Shown in pieces: positions 5,917 through 15,641 of a stretch of 64,000 bases of DNA. The notes under the pieces are model-generated. The model was not told the DNA's origin, did no database searches, and saw nothing but the letters and a program-made list of their open reading frames with translations. Position numbers and translations under genes: made by a program. Source of the stretch: Sphingomonas sp. C3-2 (lineage in GTDB: Bacteria; Pseudomonadota; Alphaproteobacteria; Sphingomonadales; Sphingomonadaceae); assembly GCF_033025475.1 (NCBI RefSeq), contig NZ_CP130322.1:496001-560000 (forward strand), written 5' to 3'. Each line of letters begins with the position of its first letter. The stretch's first letter is position 1.

Positions 5917-7923
5917 TTATCGCGGTGTCCTGAAAGTCACGGTCTGCTTCCGCGCGCCGCAGCCTGGGCCACCGTCTGGACGGAAGCTGGGGCGGAAACG
6001 AAAATCACCGATCATTCTACGGCCCGCATCGGCAAACACCGATGGCGGAAAAGCCACAAGCGTACGAATATTCGCGGTATTGCCATCAGCGCCGACGTCA
6101 TATTCGGTTGTGCTCCAGCCATCGAACCCCCAACGCAGGGCATCATCCGGGAAATCTGCACTGCTGGCGTTGGAGCGCAGGAGCACGGGACCATTATCCA
6201 GCGCGGCACATTGCCGGGCGCTCAACCCCGTACGCGCATAGGCATTTTCAGCCTCGGCCAGATTCTTGCTCACGACGGCGACATTGGCGAGCTCAACCAA
6301 CGCGGCAATCTTGTGCGGGTGTTTTTCCGGCAAGCCCGCATCATTCACAATCTGTTCGAGCACGGCCTTTTCGGCAGCAATGGACTTTGCGTCCGCATAA
6401 GCCTCGGCAAGGCGCAAGCGCGTGGCCGACCGGGCAAGGGGATCCGCCGCCACCTGCGGGTCGTCGAGCAACTGGACAAGCGCCTTGGCCTGATTGCTCC
6501 AGGACAATTCGCGCTTTCCGGTTCCGATAGTGCGCGCGCGCATCTCCGCGCCCAGCCACGCCATCGCCGGCCCGCCTGCCGCGCGTACCAAATCCGCCGA
6601 CTGACGCGCGAACTGCTGCTTCTCACTCCACCCAATGGTGGCATTGCGCGCCAGCGCCGCAAGACGCCCGGCCCGTTTCAGCGCATCTGCCGGGCTGGTG
6701 AGCTCGGATAATTCCGACTGCAATCGTGCAGCTTCTGAAGCATAGCTTTCGCCCGATCGGAACAGCGACACGCCCGTGCGCGCATACAGCCACTCGAAAG
6801 TCGCATTATCCAGATCGTTCATGAGCGAGGGGCGCGTGAAGCTGTTAGAGCAGCGCACTTCTACCCGCACGGCCGAGCGATAAAAGGCGGGCAGCTTCGC
6901 AAGCTCCGCGCTATCCCAACTCCACGCGCCCACCGTCCGGGCAAAGGCATAGGCCATTTCCCCCTGACGCGATGCATAGACAGGCTGCGCGTTCGCGACA
7001 GTGCCATCCTGGGCAATCTGGAACTGAATGATCGCCATGTCGTCGACCTTCAGATCCTCTGCGCCGCCACATTGCGGGAACGACATGCCGGACGGCGTGG
7101 GCAATCTTTGGTCAGACCGCCCTGCCCCGGTATAGGCAAACAGCTTGCGCGCATCTTCGTCGCGTTTCTGAAGCAATGCGACGGAAGCCGCATCGGATCG
7201 AATGGCGACATCCGCACCATCGACCCTTAAATCCAGACCGCCGCGCAGCTTGATCGCCTTTTCCAAGGATATCCGCGCCGCCGGCAGATCATTCTGGTTG
7301 AGCTGTATCCGCCCCAGAACGCCGTAGACGTTGCCGAGGATGCTTTTCTCCGTTCCGGCATCGGCCGAATAGAGGGCGAGCGATTTTTCGCCGTGAACGC
7401 GCGCATTTGGCGCATCAACGAACATCAGAACCCGGGACAGCGCAAAATGGATACGCGCGCGCTCCGCATCGGACGACGCATCGGCAAAGGCGAACTGATA
7501 CTGGGCAGCCGATCCAGCATGATCGAGTTGCCCTTCGAGCAAATACCCCAGAAGCATGCGCGCGTCGAAACGCTGAATTGCCAGGGCCGGCTTGTCGAGC
7601 CCCCCTTCCGACAGCGCGCCCCTCAAGGCCTGTACGGCGTCATCGGTGCGGCCTAGACGGCTGAGGGCATCGCCCTTGCGCACGCGCACGATGGCAAGGC
7701 TGGACTTGTTGTACGCCTTTGCGAGCAGGAAATCGCGCTCGAGCGCGGAAAAGTCCGCCAGCGCGGCTTCATGGTCCCCCGCGTTCAGGCGCGCCTCGGC
7801 GGCATTGAAACGCTGCTGCACGGCCGAAGGCTGAGCGGCCGCCACGCCCGATGGTTGCGTTTCAGCCTGAAGCGGCGACGCAAGCGCAGACGACAGGCAC
7901 AAGAGCCACAAATGCCGTTTCAT
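5917..7923 (-). CDS. Periplasmic TPR protein with two TonB-C-like domains
   Basis: A 668-residue exported protein with a signal peptide ending near residue 20 (ASPLQA/E). Residues about 35-265 are helical repeats of TPR character (LNAGDHEAALADFSAL; LGRTDDAVQALRGAL; NDLPAARISLEKAI). Residues about 280-360 (DLKVDDMAIIQFQIAQDGTV...) and the last 95 residues (YDVGADGNTANIRTL... FRFRPSF) look like two TonB C-terminal-type alpha/beta modules. Helices fill the stretch between. It sits alone between the dnaJ-like gene and rnpB. The role is unknown; TonB-C modules suggest contact with the cell wall or an outer-membrane receptor. The domain calls rest on pattern only. Confidence 0.8.
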   Translation of the reverse strand: MKRHLWLLCLSSALASPLQAETQPSGVAAAQPSAVQQRFNAAEARLNAGDHEAALADFSALERDFLLAKAYNKSSLAIVRVRKGDALSRLGRTDDAVQALRGALSEGGLDKPALAIQRFDARMLLGYLLEGQLDHAGSAAQYQFAFADASSDAERARIHFALSRVLMFVDAPNARVHGEKSLALYSADAGTEKSILGNVYGVLGRIQLNQNDLPAARISLEKAIKLRGGLDLRVDGADVAIRSDAASVALLQKRDEDARKLFAYTGAGRSDQRLPTPSGMSFPQCGGAEDLKVDDMAIIQFQIAQDGTVANAQPVYASRQGEMAYAFARTVGAWSWDSAELAKLPAFYRSAVRVEVRCSNSFTRPSLMNDLDNATFEWLYARTGVSLFRSGESYASEAARLQSELSELTSPADALKRAGRLAALARNATIGWSEKQQFARQSADLVRAAGGPAMAWLGAEMRARTIGTGKRELSWSNQAKALVQLLDDPQVAADPLARSATRLRLAEAYADAKSIAAEKAVLEQIVNDAGLPEKHPHKIAALVELANVAVVSKNLAEAENAYARTGLSARQCAALDNGPVLLRSNASSADFPDDALRWGFDGWSTTEYDVGADGNTANIRTLVAFPPSVFADAGRRMIGDFRFRPSFRPDGGPGCGARKQTVTFRTPR

Positions 7924-8002
7924 GATTTCCCCTCAATGATGGGAAGATCAATGCTGTCAGAGAATGGGAATTGCAACCAAATGCACAATGAACAGAAAGA
8001 AT

Positions 8003-8368
<366 letters not shown>

Positions 8369-8415
8369 ACCGCGCGACATAGGGCGGTGCGGCGCGCCTG
8401 CCAAGGGCGCGCGTG

Positions 8416-8784
8416 TCAGTTCTTGTCGAATCCGTGCATATGACGCGCCCATTGAAAACCGATGACCGCGCCCTTGACGGGCTGGATCATCGCGAGCGCG
8501 CACGAGGCGACCACGAGAGGCCAGAGGATAACCTGCACGCCAACCGCGATATCGAAGCTGAGATTGACCTCGATCACCAGCGGGATGAGCAGATGGCCGA
8601 GGATCAGGATCACCAGATAGGCAGGAAAATCATCCGCGCGCTGGGGCGTCCAGTCCTGATGGCAGGACGGGCAGGTTTCAACGGGCTTCAAAAAACGCTG
8701 GAACAGACGCGCGCCGCCGCAGGCCGGGCACTGACCCTTGAGCCCGTGCTTCAGCGCCGCCTTCAGATCGCGATCAGGCGTCAC
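8416..8784 (-). CDS. DUF983 family membrane protein
   Basis: A 122-residue protein with two CxxC pairs near the N terminus (GQCPACGG and ETCPSCHQDW), typical of DUF983 and likely metal-binding, followed by two membrane helices (about 56-76 and 82-106: AYLVILILGHLLIPLV; VILWPLVVASCALAMI). The function of the family is unknown. It starts at a GTG (8784) whose GTGA overlaps the stop of the amidase gene, so the two are translationally coupled. The gene ends 48 bases before the 5' end of rnpB, which is on the same strand, so rnpB must have its promoter there. Confidence 0.88.
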   Translation of the reverse strand: MTPDRDLKAALKHGLKGQCPACGGARLFQRFLKPVETCPSCHQDWTPQRADDFPAYLVILILGHLLIPLVIEVNLSFDIAVGVQVILWPLVVASCALAMIQPVKGAVIGFQWARHMHGFDKN

Positions 8785-9476
8785 GCCTCATCGCCCTGCG
8801 GGCGTGGCAAGAGAAGCGCCAGCAAGATGGCACGCATCTCGCCGTCAATCTCCCCGTCGAGCAATTCGGGGCGGAAGCGCCGCTGGAAGGCGACAATCGC
8901 CGCGCGCGGATCGCTCACGTCATAGCCGAAACGCTCCAGCGCCAGCAGGAAACCGCTTTCCGGCCATTCGGGATCGACCAGGTTCCTGGTGGGCCGTGGC
9001 AGCGCCAGACGATGGCGCGCGAGCCGCCCCCAGGGGAACAGCTCGCCCGGATCGGTCTTGCGCGCGGGCGCGACATCGGAATGGCCGACGATATTGCCGC
9101 GCGACAGGGCGTACCGATCCTTGATCTCGGCGACGAGCGGAATGAGTGCATCAATCTGCTCGTCGGGGAACGGGCGGTAACCGAACTCATGCCCCGGATT
9201 GACAATCTCGATGCCGATCGAAGCGCTGTTGATATCGGTGATGCCGCGCCAGTGCGCCCGCCCGGCATGCCAGGCGCGCTTGTCCTCATCGACCATGCGG
9301 ATGATCGTGCCGTCCTCGTCGATGACATAATGGGCAGAGACCTCGGCTGCGGGATCCTCCAGCCGGGCGATCGCCGCCTCGGCAGTTTCCATGCCGGTAT
9401 AATGCAGCACCAATATGGTGACCGGCAGCCTGCGCTCATTGAAATTGGGCGAAGGCCTTTCGATGAACCCGTTCAC
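8781..9476 (-). CDS. N-acetylmuramoyl-L-alanine amidase (AmpD family)
   Basis: Zinc amidase that removes the peptide from anhydro-muropeptides or peptidoglycan. The 231-residue protein has the metal and catalytic residues in LVLHYTGM (first His), AWHAGRA, and IVGHSDVAPARKTDPG (second His and the Asp ligand). The C-terminal third resembles a small peptidoglycan-binding helical domain (DPRAAIVAFQRRFRPELLDG). There is no signal peptide, which favours cytoplasmic recycling as in AmpD. The start is a GTG at 9476 that directly follows the stop codon of the upstream transporter gene. Confidence 0.9.
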   Translation of the reverse strand: MNGFIERPSPNFNERRLPVTILVLHYTGMETAEAAIARLEDPAAEVSAHYVIDEDGTIIRMVDEDKRAWHAGRAHWRGITDINSASIGIEIVNPGHEFGYRPFPDEQIDALIPLVAEIKDRYALSRGNIVGHSDVAPARKTDPGELFPWGRLARHRLALPRPTRNLVDPEWPESGFLLALERFGYDVSDPRAAIVAFQRRFRPELLDGEIDGEMRAILLALLLPRPQGDEA

Positions 9477-10367
9477 TCAACCTGCTTTCTGACGTTCGGC
9501 CGTCCGGATGGTGACGATCGCGACGCCCGTCATCGCCACCGCACCGCCAAGCATCATAATCGGCGTCAGCGGCGTCTCAAAGTACAGCGAGGCGACGACC
9601 ACAGAAATCACCGGCGCGGCCAGTGTCAGCGGCACAACCGTGGTGACCGGATGGCGCTGTAGCAGCCACGACATGGCGCCCAGCCCGCAAATGGTGGACC
9701 CGATGGCCGAAAAGACGATCCAGCCCATGTCGCGCACCCGCAGATCGGGCACCGCACGCAGCATTTCAGGTTCCTGCCACATCGCGATCGGCAGAAGGAC
9801 GAGCGTGCCCATTAACCCCATCCATGCATAGATCGTCAGGATCGGTACGCCGCGGATACGCCGCTGCAGAAGCGACGACATCGCCCAAATCACACTCCCG
9901 ATCGCCGTCAGCAAAAGACCCGGAATTTCCTTGCCCGCAGCGGGATCGAACACCAGCAGAACGACACCCAGAAACGACAGAAACATACCAATTATGCGGG
10001 TGATATGAATGCGTTCACCAAGGAATATGACAGCCAATATCAACGAAAATGGCGCCCCCAACTGCCCCGCGATCGCAAGCGCGCTGACATTGGTGGCAAC
10101 CGCAAGCGACCAGTTAACGAAGGCGTAGAACACCCCGCCGGACAGCACGCCAAGCAAAAGGAGATCGCGCATCCTGCCCGGCACGATGCGCAGCGCCGGC
10201 GCGCAGATCGCAAAGACGATCACCTGACGCAGCACGGCCGCAGTAAAGGGCCCCGCCGCCTCGACGCCCATCTTCACCGCGATGATGTTCAATCCCCAGA
10301 GGATGTTCATCATGATCGCGACGACAAGGTCTCGAGGGCCGAATCCGGAGGCAGGAGGTTGATTCAC
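9477..10367 (-). CDS. DMT-superfamily (EamA) transporter
   Basis: A 296-residue inner-membrane protein with ten predicted membrane helices in two EamA halves: the first half begins ARDLVVAIMMNILWGLNIIAV in style, the second has GLLLTAIGSVIWAMSSLL. Such proteins export or import small metabolites, often amino acids or nucleotide-like compounds, by proton exchange; the substrate cannot be predicted. The start is a GTG at 10367. It lies 42 bases after cheR in the same direction and is followed without a gap by the amidase gene, so the three downstream genes could share a transcript. Confidence 0.85.
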   Translation of the reverse strand: MNQPPASGFGPRDLVVAIMMNILWGLNIIAVKMGVEAAGPFTAAVLRQVIVFAICAPALRIVPGRMRDLLLLGVLSGGVFYAFVNWSLAVATNVSALAIAGQLGAPFSLILAVIFLGERIHITRIIGMFLSFLGVVLLVFDPAAGKEIPGLLLTAIGSVIWAMSSLLQRRIRGVPILTIYAWMGLMGTLVLLPIAMWQEPEMLRAVPDLRVRDMGWIVFSAIGSTICGLGAMSWLLQRHPVTTVVPLTLAAPVISVVVASLYFETPLTPIMMLGGAVAMTGVAIVTIRTAERQKAG

Positions 10368-10409
10368 AATATTGGTGATAGCCTGCCCACGACCGATGCC
10401 TACCCCTGT

Positions 10410-11237
10410 TCAGTGGCTGACGCCGGGCAATGGCCTGTAAAGCCCCCGTAACGCGCGATCGGGCGTGAAGCGTTCGGTTTGGCCGAGCACGGTTTCGCTG
10501 GCACCGAGCGCGAGCAACCCATCCGGCGCGATGCTTGAAGCCAGCCGATCGAACACGCCCCGGCGCACTACCGGCGAGAAATACATGAGGACGTTGCGAC
10601 AAAGGATGAGGTCGAAGCGACCGGGCGGCGGCGCATCGAGCAGGCTGTGTGCACGAAAGCGCAGCTTTGCGCGCAATTCGGGAAGCGCGCGCCAGTTTCC
10701 GTCCTGCTGATCGAACCAGCGCATCATCGCCCCCACCGGCAGACCGCGCTGAATCTCGAACTGCGAATAACGGCCGGACGCCGCCTGTTCGATCGCGCTT
10801 GCAGAAATATCCGTCCCCAATATTTCGATCGACCAATCCTGCCAGCGGGCCGGCTCCTCGCCGATCATCATCGCGATCGAATAGGCTTCCTGCCCCGTCG
10901 AACACCCCGCACACCAGATACGCAACTGACGCCGTTCCGCGCGCGCCCGGTGGAGCGCATCCAGCGCATCGCCACGCAGCAGGGAAAAGACGGAAAGATC
11001 GCGGAAGAAATAGGTTTCGTTGTTAAGAAGTGCCTCAACAATCTGATTTTTAAGCCGTTCTTCAGATACTCTGGAAGCTAGGGAAGCAAGTTCCGCAGGC
11101 GTTTGAAGCCCGCGAGACCGGAGCAAGGGTTTCAATGCCACATCGATGCGCCAGCTGCGATTGGGCGCAAGCTGCTGACCGGTTCGCGCTTCGAGCAAAT
11201 CCGTCAACGCGCGAACGGCACCCGGATCGGCGCTCAT
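10410..11237 (-). CDS. cheR: Chemotaxis protein-glutamate O-methyltransferase
   Basis: Adds methyl groups from S-adenosylmethionine to glutamates of chemoreceptors for adaptation. The 275-residue protein has the N-terminal helical CheR domain (about 1-70, with NETYFFRD at its end) and the SAM-binding domain with WCAGCSTGQEAYSIAM, LGTDISASAIEQA and FDLILCRNVLMYF. The ATG at 11237 overlaps the stop of cheB. It lacks the C-terminal NWRYF-binding TPR sometimes seen. It is the last gene of the cheA-W-Y-B-R group; no receptor gene is in the window. Confidence 0.95.
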   Translation of the reverse strand: MSADPGAVRALTDLLEARTGQQLAPNRSWRIDVALKPLLRSRGLQTPAELASLASRVSEERLKNQIVEALLNNETYFFRDLSVFSLLRGDALDALHRARAERRQLRIWCAGCSTGQEAYSIAMMIGEEPARWQDWSIEILGTDISASAIEQAASGRYSQFEIQRGLPVGAMMRWFDQQDGNWRALPELRAKLRFRAHSLLDAPPPGRFDLILCRNVLMYFSPVVRRGVFDRLASSIAPDGLLALGASETVLGQTERFTPDRALRGLYRPLPGVSH

Positions 11238-12325
11238 CGCGCGGGGTTCCTTGCACCCAGATGCCGGGCGATTTCATCGGGCGCAAAAACGCCGGCCGCC
11301 AACCCTGTGCGCACGACGCTTCCGGGCATCCCCCAGACGACCGAGGTCTCGCTGGACTGCGCCAGTATTTCCGCGCCGGCCGTGGCAAGGGTCTGCGCCC
11401 CCACGCTGCCGTCCCGTCCCATTCCGCTCATAACAATGCCGACCGCTTGCGCGCCAAAGGCAGACGCCATGGTTGCGAACATCGGGTCGACCGAAGGCAT
11501 GCAGCGTGTGGGCGATATGCCTGTATCGAGCCGGATGCGGGCACGGTCGCCGATCTTCTCGACGCACAGGTGCGCGCGCCCCGGAGCCACATAGAGCCTG
11601 CCTCGCGCCAGCCATTCGCCGGCGCAGGCGATCTGCGCGTTGCGCCCGGTCATCTCGCGGAGCTGCTGCGCGAAAAACGGCATGAAAATCTCAGGCAGAT
11701 GCTGGGTGATGAGGATCGGCGCATCGAACTCTGGCGGCAAGGCGCGGAAAAACTCCGAAATGGCATGGAGACCGCCTGTCGATGCGCCGATGCCGACACA
11801 GGCGATGGGCATAGCGAGCCACTGCGAACGAGAAGGCGCATCCGGACTGACCGCCAGATCCACGGGATCGATCTGCGGTGCCCCCCCATGATCGTCACGC
11901 GCGAGCCGCATGAGCCGCTCGGTCAACTGCTTCCCGAAGCCGCCGCTGAACACATATCGTCCCGGCTTGGCGAGCGTATCGGCAGCCCCCAGCGTGAGCG
12001 CCCGGACGGTTTCGGCAGCCCCCTGTTCGGCAAGTGCCGACACCACCAGGATCCGCGCGCCGCCGCATTTGGCAAGAAGTTCAGGCAAGGCGTCGATGCC
12101 GTTGCCGCCCGGCATTTCGATATCGAGCAGGATGATGTCGGGCCGGACCGTGCCGAGCGCTTCGAGCGCCTCGGGGGCGCCAGCGCATTCAGCGACGATG
12201 TCGAAAGACGGATGCGCCCCCACCATGCGCCGAAAGACGGCGCGCGCCACGGCTGAATCGTCGACGATCATCACGCGAACCGGCAGGTCCTGAACGGGCG
12301 CCCCCGCAAATGGCTGACTTGCCAT
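11234..12325 (-). CDS. cheB: Chemotaxis response regulator protein-glutamate methylesterase
   Basis: Removes methyl groups (and deamidates glutamines) from chemoreceptors when phosphorylated by CheA. The 363-residue protein has a receiver domain (about 14-130; phosphoacceptor Asp in ILLDIEMPGGNG) and a C-terminal esterase domain with the catalytic serine motif GIGASTGGLHAI and the histidine in ILITQHLPEIF; the aspartate of the triad lies in GMGRDGSVGA. Domain order and length are standard. It sits between cheY and cheR and overlaps cheR by four bases. Confidence 0.96.
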   Translation of the reverse strand: MASQPFAGAPVQDLPVRVMIVDDSAVARAVFRRMVGAHPSFDIVAECAGAPEALEALGTVRPDIILLDIEMPGGNGIDALPELLAKCGGARILVVSALAEQGAAETVRALTLGAADTLAKPGRYVFSGGFGKQLTERLMRLARDDHGGAPQIDPVDLAVSPDAPSRSQWLAMPIACVGIGASTGGLHAISEFFRALPPEFDAPILITQHLPEIFMPFFAQQLREMTGRNAQIACAGEWLARGRLYVAPGRAHLCVEKIGDRARIRLDTGISPTRCMPSVDPMFATMASAFGAQAVGIVMSGMGRDGSVGAQTLATAGAEILAQSSETSVVWGMPGSVVRTGLAAGVFAPDEIARHLGARNPAR

Positions 12326-12339
12326 CTGGTTGTGACCGC

Positions 12340-12708
12340 TCAGGCCAGCCCGACGATCTGCAATTTGCTTTCAAGCGTTTCCCGGTCAAAGGGCTTCATC
12401 ACATATTCGTCGGCGCCCGCCTCGATCGCCGCACGGATATGCCCCATGCCGTTCTCGGTGGTGCAGAAAACCACCTTGGGCTGATCAACGATATCGCTCT
12501 GACGCAGCGCACGCAGAAACTCCATTCCGCTCATCACGGGCATGTTCCAGTCGAGCAGAACGACGTCGGGCGCCGATTCAAGACAGCGTTCAAGCGCGTC
12601 CTTGCCATCAACCGCTTCATCGACAGAAAAATTCAATGTTTCCAATATGTGGCGCGCCACTTTTCGGATCACTTTCGAATCGTCAACGACCAGACATTTC
12701 TTCGTCAT
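12340..12708 (-). CDS. cheY: Single-domain chemotaxis response regulator (CheY-like)
   Basis: A 122-residue receiver protein without output domain. It has the acidic pair in KCLVVDDSKVIRK, the phosphoacceptor aspartate in VVLLDWNMPVMSG, the conserved threonine in VVFCTTENGMG and the lysine in VMKPFDRE. In the classical pathway CheA phosphorylates it and it binds the flagellar switch, but no flagellar gene is visible here. It sits 14 bases upstream of cheB in the same direction and 75 bases from cheW, so the operon appears continuous. Confidence 0.93.
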   Translation of the reverse strand: MTKKCLVVDDSKVIRKVARHILETLNFSVDEAVDGKDALERCLESAPDVVLLDWNMPVMSGMEFLRALRQSDIVDQPKVVFCTTENGMGHIRAAIEAGADEYVMKPFDRETLESKLQIVGLA

Positions 12709-12783
12709 GTGCGCACCCTTTAAGGCGGAAAGACCTTGGCGACGGAGGCTAAACGGAAAAGGGTAAGCAGCGAGTTAAGACGA

Positions 12784-13224
12784 TCAGGCAGCGAGCGAGG
12801 CCGCACCACCCGCCACCAGACCAGCCGCGTCAATGAGCAGCACCGATCCATCCTGATGATCGAGCATGGCGATGGCCGCCCGCGCCCAGCCCTCGCCCAA
12901 GGGCGAGCGGATCGGCACCGGCTCCGCATGCACCGCGCAGACATCGTCGACCCGGTCGACGATCAGGCCGTATCGGTGGCCATCGATCGCAACGACCACG
13001 GCAATCGCCTCCCGCCCCCGATCCGCTGCGGGAAGACCCAGCGCGAGGCGACAATCGATCACGCTGATCACCATGCTGCGGATGGCGGCCAGCCCGACGA
13101 CATGCGACGGAGCAAGCGGCACGGGCGTTATCCGCGACACACGGACAACCGAATCCACCGAACCGGCCGCAAGCGCGATCCGTTGTCCGGCAAGCTCTGC
13201 AAAGAGATAGAGGTCCTTCATCAC
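12784..13224 (-). CDS. cheW: Chemotaxis coupling protein CheW
   Basis: Adaptor that links chemoreceptors to the kinase CheA. The 146-residue protein is a single CheW beta-barrel domain: it begins MKDLYLFAELAGQRIALA and has LAAIRSMVISVIDCRLALGLP and the HRYGLIVDRVDDV strand typical of the fold. Its ATG at 13224 overlaps the stop of cheA by four bases, so the two proteins are made in a coupled way. Nothing unusual is seen except the slightly short C terminus. Confidence 0.93.
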   Translation of the reverse strand: MMKDLYLFAELAGQRIALAAGSVDSVVRVSRITPVPLAPSHVVGLAAIRSMVISVIDCRLALGLPAADRGREAIAVVVAIDGHRYGLIVDRVDDVCAVHAEPVPIRSPLGEGWARAAIAMLDHQDGSVLLIDAAGLVAGGAASLAA

Positions 13225-15593
13225 CGTGCCCCCCGGCCCGCCAGATTTTGCTGAAGCACCGACATCAATGCCGAACGGTCATAACGATAGACGCTGCCCA
13301 GCGAGGCGTCGGCGGTGTCCAACGTCGCGCGCAGCCGCAAGACCTGCCCGCTGGCAGGCGCTGCGGAAGCATCCGCCCCGGCATCGTCGGTGAGAATGAC
13401 CATATCGGCGTCGCCCAGCAGCTCGACCGGCTCGCCAAATATCACGCGGTAGCCCGCAGCCTCGACCAGCGGGCGGAGTATCTCGCGCGTCCAGGCATCA
13501 TCCTGATCGGGCAGAACACAGAGCGGACGCGACGCCGCCGGCGGGCTGATGCATCCCATGACATCCGAGAACAGCCAGAAGGGATCGAGCATCTCGATCT
13601 GACGCCCGTCGAGCAGGGCAACACCTGCGACAGGGCCAGCCGCAGAGGCTGGCGCAATGTCGGGGACCATCGAGACGATGTCGATCACCTCGTCAATCGC
13701 ATAGGCAAGTTCGAGATGCCCGTCGGTCAACCGCATGATCGCGATGCTTTCGCGGTCGCCCTCAAGCTCCCGGATCGCGCTCAACGGCACAATCCGCCCG
13801 TCGATCGCAAGGCGAAGCCGTCCACCGGCGAAGCCGATCTGCTCAACGGCAACATCCTCGATCCGTTCGACCACACCCAGCCTTATGCCGCGTTCGATAC
13901 CGTCGAGATCGCGGAAGAGCAGGACGGATACGGCTTCGCGCGCGTCGTCGATTATGTCGGCCGTTTCCTGGCGGGGCTGATCGAGTTCGGGCAAGGCGGC
14001 AATATGCGCGAGTTCGGCAATACCCGCCGGATCAAGCAGGAGCATCGGATGCCCCGTGTCGGGCAGGGTCATGCCCGCATAGGCCCCCGTCGCCATGATC
14101 GCGGGACAGGCGGGGCGGATCACGAGATCCTGACTGTCGAACAATTCGGCCACGCTGATCGCATAGGTCGCGCCGCCGAGCGGATTAACGACGACAAGCG
14201 AACGCGGTTCGCCCGTCTCTACGAGATCAAGTGCAAGCACCGCTTCGAGACGCACCACCGGAATGCGCTGATCACGGATACGCGCGATCTCGGCCCCGCC
14301 CAGCCGTTCGATCACCACCGAATGCCCATTTTCGCGGACGATTTCCTGGATCGCCGATTGCGGGATGGCAAAGCCCTGCCCCCCGGCGCCCACCGCCAGT
14401 GCCGGAATGATCGACAGCGTGAGCGGAACGCGGATCGAAATCGAAAGCCCCCGCCCCGGCTCGCTGGCCAGTTCGATGACACCGCCGATCCGTTCGACAT
14501 TGGAACGGACGACATCCATGCCAACGCCGCGCCCCGAAAGCGCGGTGACGCTGCGCGCGGTTGAAAGACCGGGCTCGAAGATCAACGCCAGCCGCGCATC
14601 GCGCGAAAGTCCTTCGGCCTTGGTTGCGCTGATGACCCCGGCCGAGAGTGCCCGACCAAGCAGCGCGTCGCCATCGATGCCGCGCCCGTCATCGCCTACA
14701 TCCAGCACGATCTGGTTGCCCGACTGACGCGCCGAAATACGCAAGCGCCCGGCGGCCGGCTTACCTGCCCGAAGCCGTTCCTCGGCCGGTTCGATACCAT
14801 GATCGAGCGCGTTACGGATGATATGGGTGAGCGGATCGCGGATCGCCTCGATCATTTCGCGGTCCAGCTCGACGCTGCCGCCATCGACGCTGAGTTCGAC
14901 GGTCTTGCCCAACTCGGTGGCCAGATCGCGCACCAGACGCGGGATCGTGCCGAACAGCTTTTCGATCCGCTGCATCCGCGTGCGCGTGATCGCATCGCGC
15001 ATATCGGCGATGCACAGCGAAAGTCGTTCGAACGCCCCTTCCAACTCGGGTTCGCTCCCCGCCGTGGCAATTCGCCGCGACAATTCATTGCGGGCGAGCA
15101 CGAGGTCCGAAACGCCGTTCATCATCCGATCGAGCAGATCGAGCGAGATGCGGATGCTGCGCATCCGGCCCCGTACAGCCGGTTCGGAAGGTGCGAGCAC
15201 GGCAGCGGGGTCGACTTCCTCGACGGCGGGCTGTTCAGCCAGTGCAGCGATGAGCCGGGCATCGTTTTCCGGAACGGCTTCGCCGGTGTCGAGCGCCTCG
15301 GTCAGTTCGGCGATACGGTCGATCACGGCGAGCACCGCGCTCACGACCTGACGGTCGGCGGTCCGCCGATCCGCGCGCAGATCGGCAAGCACGTCCTCAG
15401 CGGCGTGGCTCAGCTTTTCAAGGCGGGGCAGATCGAGGAAGCCACAGCTTCCCTTCACCGTATGGACAAAACGGAAAATCTTGTCGAGCCGCTCGCGATT
15501 TCCCGGATCGGCTTCCCAGGCGACAAGTTCGCCTGAAACCGACTCCAGCGTCTCGCGCGTCTCGGCAATGAAATCAGCGAGAATCTCGTCCAT
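13221..15593 (-). CDS. cheA: Chemotaxis histidine kinase CheA with extra CheW-like modules and degenerate receiver tail
   Basis: Sensor kinase of the chemosensory array, 790 residues. N-terminal Hpt domain with phospho-His44 (RFVHTVKGSCGF); then, after only a short linker, the dimerisation helices (about 150-215, LVLARNELSRR), the ATPase domain (N box RNALDHGIEPAEE; G1 VGDDGRGID; G2 SGRGVGMDVV), and a first CheW-like domain from about 385. Beyond it lie more CheW-like beta segments to about 690 (GIRLGVVERIEDV; LELAYAIDEVIDIVS) and a final 95 residues resembling a receiver fold without a clear phosphoacceptor. The usual CheY/CheB-binding P2 domain is not evident. Start ATG at 15593; a CtrA-like box lies 48 bases upstream. 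Confidence 0.93.
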   Translation of the reverse strand: MDEILADFIAETRETLESVSGELVAWEADPGNRERLDKIFRFVHTVKGSCGFLDLPRLEKLSHAAEDVLADLRADRRTADRQVVSAVLAVIDRIAELTEALDTGEAVPENDARLIAALAEQPAVEEVDPAAVLAPSEPAVRGRMRSIRISLDLLDRMMNGVSDLVLARNELSRRIATAGSEPELEGAFERLSLCIADMRDAITRTRMQRIEKLFGTIPRLVRDLATELGKTVELSVDGGSVELDREMIEAIRDPLTHIIRNALDHGIEPAEERLRAGKPAAGRLRISARQSGNQIVLDVGDDGRGIDGDALLGRALSAGVISATKAEGLSRDARLALIFEPGLSTARSVTALSGRGVGMDVVRSNVERIGGVIELASEPGRGLSISIRVPLTLSIIPALAVGAGGQGFAIPQSAIQEIVRENGHSVVIERLGGAEIARIRDQRIPVVRLEAVLALDLVETGEPRSLVVVNPLGGATYAISVAELFDSQDLVIRPACPAIMATGAYAGMTLPDTGHPMLLLDPAGIAELAHIAALPELDQPRQETADIIDDAREAVSVLLFRDLDGIERGIRLGVVERIEDVAVEQIGFAGGRLRLAIDGRIVPLSAIRELEGDRESIAIMRLTDGHLELAYAIDEVIDIVSMVPDIAPASAAGPVAGVALLDGRQIEMLDPFWLFSDVMGCISPPAASRPLCVLPDQDDAWTREILRPLVEAAGYRVIFGEPVELLGDADMVILTDDAGADASAAPASGQVLRLRATLDTADASLGSVYRYDRSALMSVLQQNLAGRGAR

Positions 15594-15641
15594 GCCCCGT
15601 TCGCTCCGGCGAATAACGGGGCCTTAGTGGCGCTTTTCTGG

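Noticed and set aside
13248-14564. A long open frame antisense to cheA (and others antisense to fabF, the TonB receptor and mltG).
   Set aside because: They have arginine-, alanine- and histidine-rich compositions typical of GC-rich shadow frames, no ribosome sites, and recognised genes on the opposite strand.
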